64,000 nucleotides of DNA, from contig NC_056041.1 of NCBI RefSeq assembly GCF_004379255.2, forward strand, positions 21,793,559-21,857,558, written 5' to 3'. Source of the stretch: Salvia splendens. Lineage: Eukaryota; Streptophyta; Magnoliopsida; Lamiales; Lamiaceae. The translations under genes were made by a program, and so were the position numbers. The notes beneath the pieces are model-generated. The model saw nothing but the letters and a program-made list of their open reading frames with translations. It did not search any database and was not told the origin of the DNA. Below, piece after piece: positions 54,293 through 64,000 of the stretch; the stretch's first letter is position 1; every line of letters starts with the position of its first letter.

Positions 54293-56279
54293 GGCCATCC
54301 ACAACACTGTCTCTATACCGTCTCTTAAACCGTCTCTTAACTACTATTTGAGCACTATTTGAGGGCCCCACTGTCCTTTTTTCCTCCATCTCTTAACTAA
54401 GAGACGGAGGCTGCAACGCTCCGTCTCTTAACCGTCTCTATACCGTCTCTTAATTACTATTCATTCAATTTAATTTATAATTTTTTTTAAAACCCAATTC
54501 AATTTAAACAAACACACTTTATTAAAATTAAAACAAAATAAAAAAACACACAAAATAAAAAAACACACAAAATAAAAAAACACACAAAATAAAAAAACAC
54601 ACAAAATAAAAAAAAATTAATCGGAAGGGCTAATCATCCTCCGGAGGCGGTCGAGGTTGAGGGGGAGTCGGAAGGCCAAGTTGTGCTGCCATATGCACAA
54701 TTCCGTTCCACCAGGCGGCGTATTGGGAGTGCGAGAAGCGGGAAGTGTCCGCCATTGTGGCGGTCATGTACGCCACCATAAGTGTGTCCGAGCCTCCTCG
54801 CGAGCCCGATCCTGAGGCCGGCTGGCTTGATTCGCCTCGGCCCTTCCTTGCTCTAGCCGCTTTCGCCGCCTTCGTCCCTTGCGGCTGACGGCGCCTACTC
54901 GCGGATCCTCCTGCATCGCCGACCGTACCCGCAAACTCCTGGGATTCAGCATCATGTTGGCTGATGCCTTCAGCAGTGTCACCACCAGACGCACCAGCAC
55001 TAGACGAGTATTGGCCACTCGCCGTATGCTTCGTGCGCTTCGAGTTTGAGCCCGAGCTGGAGCGGAAACCGCCGGCCCATCGTTCCTCGTCCTTGACGGC
55101 GCGCCAAACATCAACAAATCTGAATTGATGTCCCTCGTCCTGGTAGTAGGCGCGCAAAGCGGACGTCAAAATGTCGGTGGCCGTGGCGCCGCTTTGGTAG
55201 CGCGCCTCTTCCGCCGAGTAGATGCCGCAGAATTTTTTGACCTGTCGGTCGACTCGGTCAAAGTGACAGCGGATCATTTTAACTGTGCGCTTGCGGGAGC
55301 GGTTCGGCTTTATTTGGTGGTAGACCTCGACAACCTTTTCCCAGAAACACTTCCGGGTTTGTTGATTCCCGACGATGGGATCGTACGAGACCGTGATCCA
55401 GGCGTTGTACACCGCCATCGTTTCGAGGTTGTTGTACGGATGTCGGCCAAGATCCTCTTCCTCTTCCTCTTCTTCCTCCTCGTCCTCGCCCGTCTGGGGT
55501 TGTACACTGCCTCGGCCACCTCCACCGCCTCGCCCACCTCCACCGCCTCGGCCTACTCCCGGCGTGGGATCAACTGGAAAATCCTCCCGGATCTGGGATA
55601 ATCCCTGCGAAAACCGCGGGACGTTGGGACGAACATATGCATCAAGGTCAAAATTGGGTGGTTGGTACCCCCCCGGCGTCGCCGAACCCTGGGTCTCCGG
55701 CGTTGACGAACCTCCACCGCCCAATGTGTTGATCATGTTCTCCCAATCGCCGAATGAGTTGAGATCCCACCCGCCGAAGCCGGAGCCGCCATAGTTGCCC
55801 TCGCCGTCGCCGGACATCTTGAGTTGGGTTATGAAAATTTCAGCGAAAATTTGAGAGAAAATTTAGATGATATGAAGAATAGATGTGTAGTTGTGTGTAA
55901 ATGAGGATGGGTTTAGGAGTATTTATAGAGTAAAAAATTTAATAAAAAACAAAAAAAATATAAAAAAAAAAAAACAAAAAAACGGTAATAATACCGTTAC
56001 AAAAAATTTTTTTTTTATTTAAATTCGAATTTTTTTTAAAAAAATATTTATTGCGTCAGCACGTGACGACGCCCACTCGCGGGCCGGCGAGTGGGCGTCA
56101 CGCACGACGCCGGGCTGCGCCACGTCGCCGAGGCGCGTGGCGAGCCAGCTCGTCTCCTGGCTCGGCGAGTCGAGTCGCGCGACGAGACGGGACGAGATGG
56201 AGGCTGCAACGCGTCTCGCCGGGGTCTCGTCTCGCTGAGACGAGACGCGAGACGCCGGCGAGTCCCGTTGTGGATGGTC
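54293..56279 (-). mobile_element. PIF/Harbinger element with only the accessory gene
   Basis: Ends GGCCATCCACAACACTGTC and GAGTCCCGTTGTGGATGGTC are inverted repeats; TTA is duplicated at 54290-54292 and 56280-56282. The 1987-base element encodes an intact Myb/SANT-like ORF1 but no transposase. The left zone (54300-54460) repeats CCGTCTCTTAA; the right zone is GC-rich with GACGCCCACTCGCGG and GAGACGAGAC words. Relatives here: the broken gene at 18610 and the derivative at 22945. Confidence 0.9.
54630..55817 (-). CDS. Harbinger accessory protein, Myb/SANT-like ORF1, intact
   Basis: The 395-residue open frame starts MSGDGEGNYGGSGFGGWDLN. A Gly-rich stretch (about 87-103) and a run of Asp/Glu (about 109-121) come first. 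The trihelix/SANT-like DNA-binding region follows: LGRHPYNNLETMAVYNAW, VSYDPIVGNQQTRKCFWEKV, RKRTVKMIRCHFDRVDRQVK. The C-terminal part is Ser/Gln/basic-rich, ending PQPRPPPEDD. Such genes are often annotated in plants as glutathione S-transferase T3-like or NAM-associated, which is misleading. In Harbinger elements the protein binds the ends and brings the transposase to the nucleus. No stop or frameshift, so this copy may still be expressed or be recent. Confidence 0.85.
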   Translation of the reverse strand: MSGDGEGNYGGSGFGGWDLNSFGDWENMINTLGGGGSSTPETQGSATPGGYQPPNFDLDAYVRPNVPRFSQGLSQIREDFPVDPTPGVGRGGGGGRGGGGGRGSVQPQTGEDEEEEEEEEEDLGRHPYNNLETMAVYNAWITVSYDPIVGNQQTRKCFWEKVVEVYHQIKPNRSRKRTVKMIRCHFDRVDRQVKKFCGIYSAEEARYQSGATATDILTSALRAYYQDEGHQFRFVDVWRAVKDEERWAGGFRSSSGSNSKRTKHTASGQYSSSAGASGGDTAEGISQHDAESQEFAGTVGDAGGSASRRRQPQGTKAAKAARARKGRGESSQPASGSGSRGGSDTLMVAYMTATMADTSRFSHSQYAAWWNGIVHMAAQLGLPTPPQPRPPPEDD

Positions 56280-56285
56280 TTAATA

Positions 56286-57374
56286 TCTATATTAATCTAA
56301 AGCGTAAGTTTGATGAAAAGTCCTTAATACCCTTTTTAGTGGGAAAATGGAAAAATGAGGTGTCTTCTATTCAAAAATAATTTTTTAAGGTAAAAACAAT
56401 TGGACAAATAATTACCCAATAAAATATCAACTTCTTGAAAAAGTGTTAAAACACATTTAAATAGTGCACTACCATTAAAATTTTTATAATTAAGTTATTA
56501 AATTTATATATTAATTATCCTTATATTTGAGTTAAATTGGAATTGTGCTAGAGAGTTTAGTTTGCCTTCCATTTATTTAGGTTAAAATTGAGATTTCATC
56601 ATTTATTGCAATACTTTTTAATATAAACAGTAGTGTAAATTCTCACATTATTCAAAACAAACAAGATGCATAAAATATTATCGTTATTTTAAGTGATAGT
56701 AGTAATTTACTTTTTATACGTATATGTGGCGGGAAGTAAGAAATTTATTCTTTCCAATATAAAAAATTCATTTAGTCATTGGAAATGTATATCAAGTTAC
56801 GCTATGGTCTGAAATTAAAAGAAAAAAATAAACAGACAACTAAAATGTGATTATTGGATAATTCAAATTTTCTAACTTGATTTCTCAAAGAAGTTTTAAA
56901 TTTATATGATTTAAATTATTCATATATTTAATGTGTATATGTTTAATATTCCATATATTTTTTTCAAATTAATTTTTTATAAATTAAGCTATTAAATTTA
57001 TATATTAATTTACCTTTTATTTGGATTAATGACTTGCATACCACTTTCAATAAACATCTTTACTCACACATATTTTCTTTATTTGTATATCTTATTCTAA
57101 TTAATTCATACTCTTTGATCATTAGTCACACATCTTATTTTTGTCATTAATTTTATTATTTTTACTTTTCTTAGATTATAAATTAAAATTACATAAATGT
57201 TTCATTCACTGTGGAGTAGTAAATTCTTCATTTTGAGTGAGACAAGATAAGTACATTTCTGTTTTTTTAAATCTTCATATTTCTTTCAATTCTTATTTTC
57301 TATATATTTATTATATTTTATATTCATTATTTGAAACTCTTATGTCCCGTGCATAGCTCGGGTGTTAATACTAG
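56286..57374 (+). mobile_element. Non-autonomous Helitron
   Basis: It starts TCTATATTAATCTAAAGCG and ends with the hairpin CCCGTGCATAGCTCGGG and, 8-10 bases on, CTAG. The flanking bases are A (56285) and T (57375), the AT target of Helitrons. 1089 bases, AT-rich, no Rep/helicase. It starts only 3 bases after the Harbinger TSD at 56280-56282. Confidence 0.82.
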
Positions 57375-57521
57375 TTCGTATTAATTTCACATTAAATTAA
57401 TGGGTAAATGTGTGTGGCTATTATTTAATCAATTTTAGTACAAGATTTGTCACCCAATTCGAAATGGGAAGCATAGTAAGTTCATGTTGATTGACATAAT
57501 CACGAACTTGTAAAGTATATA

Positions 57522-57700
57522 TTCCCTCAATCCCCATAAATAAAATTTGGTTTCGGTAGGTAGGGTTGTTTTATAAGTTAATGAATAGGGTATAATAAAT
57601 AAAAATTAGAAATGATATTGTTTAAATTTTAAGAAACATTTTTATTTTTATAGGATAATTTAAAAATGAAAATATTTAATTTTCAATGACATGGAAGGAG
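57522..57700. mobile_element. Stowaway-like MITE
   Basis: Ends TTCCCTCAATCCCC and GACATGGAAGGAG are rough inverted repeats flanked by TA. 179 bases, AT-rich. Confidence 0.6.
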
Positions 57701-57956
57701 TATAATGGGTGAGATTTACATATAAACGTACAATATACTCCACTGTTTCAGAATTGACTACATCCACTTTTCTTGCCGCAGTTGCCATTATACTTATTTA
57801 ATCTTAGTATTAGCATGAAATGAAAAAAATGAATAAACCTTACAAAAGTGTGTAAAAAAACCAACCTATTTGGATTATAATGTTCTATAATATTATTGTG
57901 TGGTTTGATTATTTATTTATTTTTATTTTTTTTTATGGAAGGGTCATGCATGTGCA

Positions 57957-59000
57957 CAGGGGCGGGACACACATAGGAGAAGGGTGGGGCTTAAGCCATC
58001 ACCCAAAATGTAATTTTTTTTATTTTTTCTACTTCTTACTTCTTTTATATTTTTGAAAAATCATCCATAGCCCTTACAATATAAGTGTCTTTGAAGACTA
58101 AATCATCAAAAATTATATGATAAAAGGGCTGAAATAAATCTAAAAATATAAATTGCAGACAAAAATGGACAACAATGGCCGCCGAGTATTTGTGAAGAAG
58201 ATGATTCAATTTATAATATAATAATACTACTAGTGTCTCAATAACTGTGTCAAGTTATTTATTGAATGTAAAAGACTTTTCTTGATTGTTCATTTATTGT
58301 TATAAATTAATAGTGCTACTATTCTTTTCCATAACGATACAAGATAAAATCATGAAATACATATGATGGTTTTATTTTTCTTTTTCTCAATAGATTAAAT
58401 ATACTATGATGGAATCACAAATTGCATAGTACGGGTATTAATTTTCCTTCCAAATTCATAACCTATTTTCAATAATCTGTATTCTATAGGTTCCAACAAA
58501 AATAAAATGTTTTCTTTTTTGAGTTATTCCATTAATAATGAAAATACCATTATTTCTACTTTTCTCTCTCTTATTTTTATCTCTCTTCATTAACTTACAA
58601 AATAACATTATATCAAATCTTATGACAAAAAACAAATGTTTCATATTTAATGAGACGGATGAGTACTATATTAACAAATAATAAACCTATCAATAGATTT
58701 AATGTTTTGGGTTTAATGCATTTTTATAGTTGTTGTGTTTGTGATTTTTAATAGTGTAATATTTTTTTATGTACTATTTTCGTGGTGTAAAAGTACACAA
58801 TTTTGAAATGATACGAGTTTTTAATGTGCAATTTGTAAAATAAAAGAGGGATCGAAAGAAAATGATTTAAATATTGTTAGTGGAGGACTAACAAAAACAA
58901 AAAGAATATTTACTATTCTGGAACGAATAAAAAATAAAATAGTTTTTGTTTTTATGTAACGAACGAAATATAGTAATACTCCTATATATAGCGGTTATAC

Positions 59001-59039
<39 letters not shown>

Positions 59040-59075
59040 AGCCCCTACTAGGATATTTTTCTGCGTCCGCCCCTG
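57957..59075. mobile_element. Non-autonomous hAT element, CAGGGGCGG family
   Basis: Ends CAGGGGCGGGACACACATAGG and TTTTTCTGCGTCCGCCCCTG are inverted. A perfect 8-bp duplication CATGTGCA lies at 57949-57956 and 59076-59083. No transposase remains in the 1119 bases. An (AT)n run (59003-59035) lies near the right end. Confidence 0.9.
59003..59035. repeat. (AT)n microsatellite
   Basis: Pure AT dinucleotide run within the hAT element. Confidence 0.9.
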
Positions 59076-59369
59076 CATGTGCATGCTAAGGTATTTTTGT
59101 TCAATATATAGATAAAGGGAATTTCTCCTGATGGTCCAAATTAATCTCACATGTAGAGGGATTGGTGGAAAACTGGAAATATCTATAAAAACTGATCCAA
59201 TCAATCGATGATAGTATAAGAAAATATTGAAAGTTGATTTCGGTTTGAAATATTATGATTGAATATGAATTTTGTTTGATTTGATTTCGGTTTGAAATAT
59301 AATGATTGAATATGAATTTTGTTGTGATTTATAAGATTGATTTATAATTTAATTTTAAATAAATAATTA

Positions 59370-59830
59370 CTCTTTTCGTCTGGAAGTTTGTCACACTTCT
59401 TTTCTGCACTAATTTTATAAAAATAATAATAATTAGTTAAGTGGAGGAAGGTAAAATAAGAGACAGAATAATATAGAGAAAAATCTTAACTAAATTATTC
59501 ACTCTATGTGACTTTACACTCTAACTATTTATTACTCACTTTGTCCCATGTTACCCGCACTTTTCATTTTAAGCCGTAAATTTTGGGATTGATTTTTTAG
59601 TGTAATTAAATTAGAATTTTAAGTGTAATGAGACATCACTTAATAAAGGAGCTCTTAACTTAAACTAACATATTAATTAAATGCATTAATTCTAACTTAA
59701 ACTATAAATAGTGTAAGGAGTTTGTGAAGAGCCGAAAAACAACAGTGCAGATAATATGAGACTGAGGGGGTATTATTTTTACAAAATGGGTGCAGAAAAG
59801 AAGTGTGAAAAACTTTCAGAGACGAGAGAG
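59370..59830. mobile_element. Stowaway-like MITE interrupted by another MITE
   Basis: Ends CTCTTTTCGTCTGGAAGTTT and AAACTTTCAGAGACGAGAGAG are long inverted repeats; the pairing continues through CACACTTCTTTTCTGCAC and its inverse. TA flanks both ends. Length is inflated by the inner MITE 59535-59770. Confidence 0.85.
59535..59770. mobile_element. Inner Stowaway-like MITE
   Basis: Ends CTCACTTTGTCCCATGTTA and ATAATATGAGACTGAGGGGG are inverted and flanked by TA. It splits the outer MITE, so it is younger. Confidence 0.75.
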
Positions 59831-59832
59831 TA

Positions 59833-60918
59833 TATGATAATGAGTCATAGTTATCCTTCTAACTAAAGTAATTTTAAAATTTAATCCTAGAAACAAGATA
59901 GATAACTATATAGTAATACTTAGATTGTGTTCGTTTTTCAAGATAAAATAATATTAAAATATAATCTAATATTGAGTTATGAGAATATTTTAATTATAGG
60001 GGTTAGAGATTAACTTATAATCAAGCAACATCGTTAAGTAATCACTTAGTCAAAGTCGTAACATTTTTATAAAGTCGAAAACACGTCAATATTTTAAATG
60101 CCTCAATCCTCACATCGACACACATATAACAACACATGATAATCTCATTGTCTAAGATTATCATTTTGGGGTAAAACACTAATCTTCTCTTCAAAGACTA
60201 GATACAACTCAGCAATCGCTCTTTAAGGAGAGAGAGAAAGGCAAACTACAAAAGGCAGTGAAGTTCGATTTGCCTCATTGGTGGTGTCGAAATAATAAAT
60301 AATTAAAATAAAAAGAAAGTAATAAATAATTAAAATAAAAAGAAAGTAATATATAAGAGAATAATGTAGATACGATTTATTATTATCTTTGCAAAATAAC
60401 AACCGGAAAAAATGAAACGCTTCACTTATAGTGGGATAGAAGGTGTAGATCATATCAAAGATAAAAAACTCACTACACAAAACGTATCTTTTAAGGACAC
60501 AAAAGTGAGACGCAATTACTAGCATTTAATTTTTTTGAATAATCATAATTTAGGATTAATAAAAAAAGCATCCCTAAGTTGATGACAAATTATCTTAATC
60601 TTTTGTTATTTAGGACGTTTCTATTTCTGTCTCCTAATTTTAATTAATACGCCAACAATAAGGATACTTTATGGAACGTTGATAATATAATTAGACACAC
60701 AAATTAATGTTTGTAATAGTATTTACAACATTTGAAAATTGTCATTAGCCTTTTTTTTGTTATAATAGTGGGTCCATTCACCTGAAATAGAGAAAAAGCA
60801 AATAGTAAATGTGACTTTAAATCACGGATATCTCAAAATAACAAAATGAGACTTTAAATTACAGACATCCTAAAATGGTAAAATAGGACTTTAAATCGCA
60901 GAGGGATACTTACATAGT
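59833..60918. other. AT-rich spacer
   Basis: Contains a short direct duplication of AATAATTAAAATAAAAAGAA (60297 and 60325 region). No gene recognised. Confidence 0.5.
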
Positions 60919-60929
60919 TTACACCATAT

Positions 60930-61192
60930 GGATGTAATCAAATGCAAAATTCTAAATATTGTACGGACTTCAAATTATGGTCAGAAACATTAGAAAATGT
61001 CAACATATGGCAAAATAATAGCAACAAAAAATGTCAACACAATGTCAATGGTTGATGATGTGTAGACATTGTGTTGAAACTATGTTGACATTTTTTCTTG
61101 CTAAGATTTTGTCATATGTTGACAATTTTAAATGGTAAAGATTATAATTTGGAGTTTGTACAATATTTAGAGCTTGTATTTTATCACTACCC
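60930..61192. mobile_element. Fold-back MITE forming a near-complete hairpin
   Basis: The two halves are inverted copies: CTAAATATTGTAC, ACTTCAAATTAT, AATGTCAACATATGGCAAAAT, AAAAAATGTCAACA on the left all recur inverted on the right. TTACACCATAT is duplicated at 60919-60929 and 61193-61203, so a 8-11 bp TSD. The transcript would fold into a hairpin with over 100 paired bases. Confidence 0.85.
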
Positions 61193-61309
61193 TTACACCA
61201 TATATATACTTTTTTTTCAATTTCAATTTCCAATTTTTATTTTTTTATTTTCTTAATTACTTACTCCGTATTACTTTTATAAATTATAATCAAGTGTAAA
61301 CAAAAAATA

Positions 61310-61546
61310 CTCCATCCGTTCCATAAAAATATGAGCAATGAGTATGACACGAGAATTGAGACAAAATTAGTAAAGTAAAAGAGAAGAGGACAATGATATG
61401 ATATAGTAAAAGCTAGGAGGATAATATAGTTAAAGTAACGTTAATAAATAGTGCGACTTACATCATTAAATTGATGTAACTTTCTAAAAATAAAATGTAA
61501 TACGAACGAAAATAGAAATTGTATATATTTTTATGGGACTGGGGAA
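61310..61546. mobile_element. Stowaway-like MITE
   Basis: Ends CTCCATCCGTTCCATAAAAA and TTTTTATGGGACTGGGGAA are inverted and flanked by TA. Confidence 0.75.
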
Positions 61547-61857
61547 TACTCAATTTATGTTAAAATTAAAACAACAAAAATGAAATAAACGAAAAGTTTA
61601 ATAATTGAAAAAATAGAACATCATATTGATTCCAATGATAGTGTACTTAATTCGTTTTTTACAGTGAATAGAACGGCTTTGATTATCACTTGGCTGCCAA
61701 ATTGCCAATCCGTTCACCCCTCCTCTCTCTCTCTTGTTGTCGTTGTCTTTCCTCTTTCCTATCGCAATTGATTTAGCACTCCAAAATTGGTACAATTTGA
61801 CCGCTGTTATAGGGGGCTTTCAATAGGAAAAAGGACTCACAGAGAGAATCAATCAAT

Positions 61858-61888
61858 ATGAAGTCTGAAGATTATTATTCGGCCCCCA
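61858..61888 (+). CDS. Possible first coding exon of a gene running off the right edge
   Basis: ATG at 61858 encodes MKSEDYYSAP and is followed by a strong donor (A|GTGAGTTC at 61888/61889). The stretch upstream (61690-61857) has pyrimidine-rich DNA (CCCCTCCTCTCTCTCTCTTG) like a 5' leader. No second exon was found up to 64000, so the gene would need an intron over 2 kb. Without splicing the frame stops after 22 codons. Product unknown. Confidence 0.3.
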
Positions 61889-64000
61889 GTGAGTTCTCTC
61901 TTCCGCATTTGGCCGATTCAATGTAATTGGTATTAATTCTGTATTTATTTCTGCCTCTATAGTTTAATTGCAGGTTTGCTGTGCAATTTTTGTATCTCAG
62001 ATTAGTTTTCTAATAAATTCCCAAAAATCTAACTTTAATTGATGACGAACCTTCGATTTTTCTGGAAAAAAAGGTCCTTTCCTTAATTGGTTGGCTGAAG
62101 CTTTTTATAATGCCGATTGTTTGTAGGTCGAGGCCCATTTTAACTTCTAGCACTATATGTTCAGTCAGTATTGCATAGACAGTTTCAATGAGTTGCTGCT
62201 TTTCACTAATGCTGAAATAAAAATATCTTGTACCTCAGGTTAGAAAATTAAATTAGTAGTTGTAGAGATGTTATGGGCGGAGTCTAGTTATTAGGGGAGT
62301 GTGGGTGGCTATTGTGGGATTTCACCATATGTTGTAACATAGACATTAAGCGAGAAGGTTATAGATCAGCTAGCAGCTATTTTATTCTTATATTTCTGTA
62401 TCTTCAGTTTCTAGCTCGATTATCCCATGAAGATGCATAGATTTCCAAGTAGCTTGAGACGATGATAAAACCAAGCTGATGGCATCTTGGAGAGATTATT
62501 GACAAGGGATAAAGCAAATGTGGTCTTTGAAGCTTACAGAAGCTCTTTAGCTTCGTTAGAGAAAGAATTTGCAATGACTCAGTGTGGACCTTTATACCTT
62601 TTATACTCACTATTCTCACTTTTACTGGGATATCAAGTGTTATGAGCATGATTACCTTTGCTTAGCACTTAGTTTGGAATAGGATGTCTGTCATGACAGA
62701 TGGGATGTGAGCATTTTAGCTGTCGGTATAGAGTCTGATTCCATATAATTCCATTGTCAAAATCAAAGTAGTTATAATTCACGATAGAGATTGTCATGCA
62801 ACTCATAAATCAGTGCACGAAGTATCATGGACTACAAGGCTGCCCAGAATTAGGTAAAATATTAAGCATTGGTGCCAATGAGGTCAAAGGCAGTAGTTTT
62901 CAATTGAGGGATGTGAGTTAGTTAAATGAATAAGGTCAAATATTTAGCGTTGGTGCTGACAATTCATTTATGATCGACAAGCACCCAATTTCATAATTTT
63001 ACTGTAGAGTTGCATCAAGTTTGCCCTTTTTTTTGTCTTTTAAGTAGGTAACGCGCTATCATTGTTGTTGTTTTCCAGTTTTCTAGTACACACCTAATAG
63101 CATCTCTTATGTCTCACTCATGATAATTAACTTTAATTCATCTCAGAAATATATTTAGTGTGATGTTCTTAGTTTGCAATGCGTATTGTCACAGACCAGG
63201 TGGTCACGCCTTATCACCCACTCAGAGAATAGGTGGGGTGATGGAAAACAGCTGACCAGCACGAAGTCGAAGAAGTTGATGAAGACCACCTTTCTCATGG
63301 ATCGGAGGAAAATCCATGCGAGTCCCTTACTAATGTTGGTGTTGTAGAGTAGCCATCGCTGGGAACTAGTGAGGACGTGACCCACCAGAATGATTTCAGT
63401 GTCACAGCGTAGTTGGTTCAACGAAATCAATTCCAAGTGTTTTGAGGTAAATTTTATCTCACAAAATTTTGTTTCTGACCGTCTAGCATATAAAGATCTA
63501 TTAGATGGCATACTTGTGCTTGTGTCGGAGTGTTAGATAGTCATGCTGCGTGTTATGGTAGACCGTCTGATACTTGTGTTCGGACTGGTGAAGATTTTTT
63601 TATAAGCTTGTGAAGATGCCTAATTTAACCTAATAGGATACACTTGTGTATTGTTAGGCACTAATCTGGGAAAATTTCTCATGCGATTCTCTTGATTTAT
63701 ACAGTAAATTTTTAAGGGTGACATGTGGCAGACAACTGTTGGGGAGTTTAGTTTCCGACTTGGTCGGAGATGACAAGGTTCCTCGAGCCGTTTTGTAAAT
63801 TTGAAGGGTTTGGCCCTCGGCCGTGTTTCAGATTGTAGAACATTGATAGATTTTCTATTCTTAAATCAAATTGTTGGTTTGGCTTTTATTATGAGATTTT
63901 GTTGTGCAATCACTAAACATACGGTGCTAAGAGGGAGATTGAAATGAGCATAATTTCTTTCAAAATCAAATGAACCTGCCAAAGAGGAAATGCACACCTA
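61889..64000. other. Long stretch without supported gene, possibly an intron
   Basis: Less AT-rich than typical spacer and free of obvious transposon ends. No recognisable protein in any frame, including the 118-codon frame on the minus strand at 63155-63511. It could be the first intron of the gene suggested at 61858 or decayed repeat DNA. Confidence 0.4.

Noticed and set aside
55125..55601. 158-codon plus-strand frame opposite the Harbinger accessory gene
   Set aside because: It is the antisense shadow of a GC-rich coding region; same for 18736-19305.
63155..63511. 118-codon minus-strand frame near the right edge
   Set aside because: No recognisable domain, poor composition for coding, no splice or promoter context.
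1..64000. CRISPR arrays, prokaryotic operons, tRNA or rRNA genes
   Set aside because: None seen. The regular 73-bp array lacks the alternating repeat-spacer design of CRISPR.

Overview
This is a 64 kb piece of a eudicot nuclear genome. The genes are plant-specific, have spliceosomal introns, and sit in very AT-rich DNA packed with plant transposable elements. Protein sequences look asterid-like and the order Lamiales is a reasonable guess, but that is inference. No rRNA, tRNA, CRISPR or prokaryotic feature was seen.

Eight genes can be supported. From left to right they are: a CML35/36-type calmodulin-like protein (11.8-12.4 kb, +); a very small two-exon gene that starts like a CYSTM protein (28.0-28.2 kb, +, tentative); mitochondrial L-galactono-1,4-lactone dehydrogenase in six exons (28.7-31.2 kb, -); lycopene beta-cyclase, intronless (32.6-34.1 kb, +); a GT8 family GUX/PGSIP-type glucuronosyltransferase in two exons (34.9-36.8 kb, +); mitochondrial/peroxisomal fission protein FIS1 in five exons (47.2-48.9 kb, +); the RPB5-like subunit of RNA polymerase V in four exons (49.3-51.2 kb, -); and a myristoylation-signal glutaredoxin-domain protein with four CxxC pairs (52.9-54.0 kb, -). 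A possible first coding exon of a gene running off the right edge lies at 61.86 kb. The ascorbate and carotenoid biosynthesis genes are divergent neighbours sharing a 1.4 kb spacer.

The rest is a dense, nested transposon landscape. Many element ends can be fixed exactly because target-site duplications (TSDs) are still readable. 0-5.5 kb: a decayed Ty1/copia element (-). 6.9-8.9 kb: a non-autonomous LTR element with an odd acidic ORF. 12.7-16.1 kb: a PIF/Harbinger element with a hAT element inserted in it. 16.3-18.3 kb: a MITE within a MITE, then a LINE 3' remnant. 18.6-20.8 kb: a broken Harbinger accessory gene, a PPR-like scrap and AT-rich repeats. 21.4-22.3 kb: a small Pack-MULE carrying a secreted Gly/Cys-rich protein gene. 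22.5-22.85 kb: a TRIM. 22.9-24.4 kb: a Harbinger derivative in which a 73-bp tandem array has replaced the gene. 25.2-27.0 kb: more nested MITEs. 37.3-40.0 kb: a Tourist-type element holding two hAT elements. 40.5-41.6 kb: a long-TIR MULE. 42.4-45.4 kb: a 3.0 kb solo LTR with a perfect TSD. 45.9-46.95 kb: a second copy of the 14.6 kb hAT family. 54.3-59.8 kb: a Harbinger element with an intact accessory gene, a Helitron, a MITE, a hAT element and two nested MITEs.

The most interesting items are the Pack-MULE with its captured secreted-protein gene, the GGTTCCGG-rich hAT family with three copies here, the tandem array born inside a Harbinger element, and the giant solo LTR. No obviously new biochemical system was recognised.
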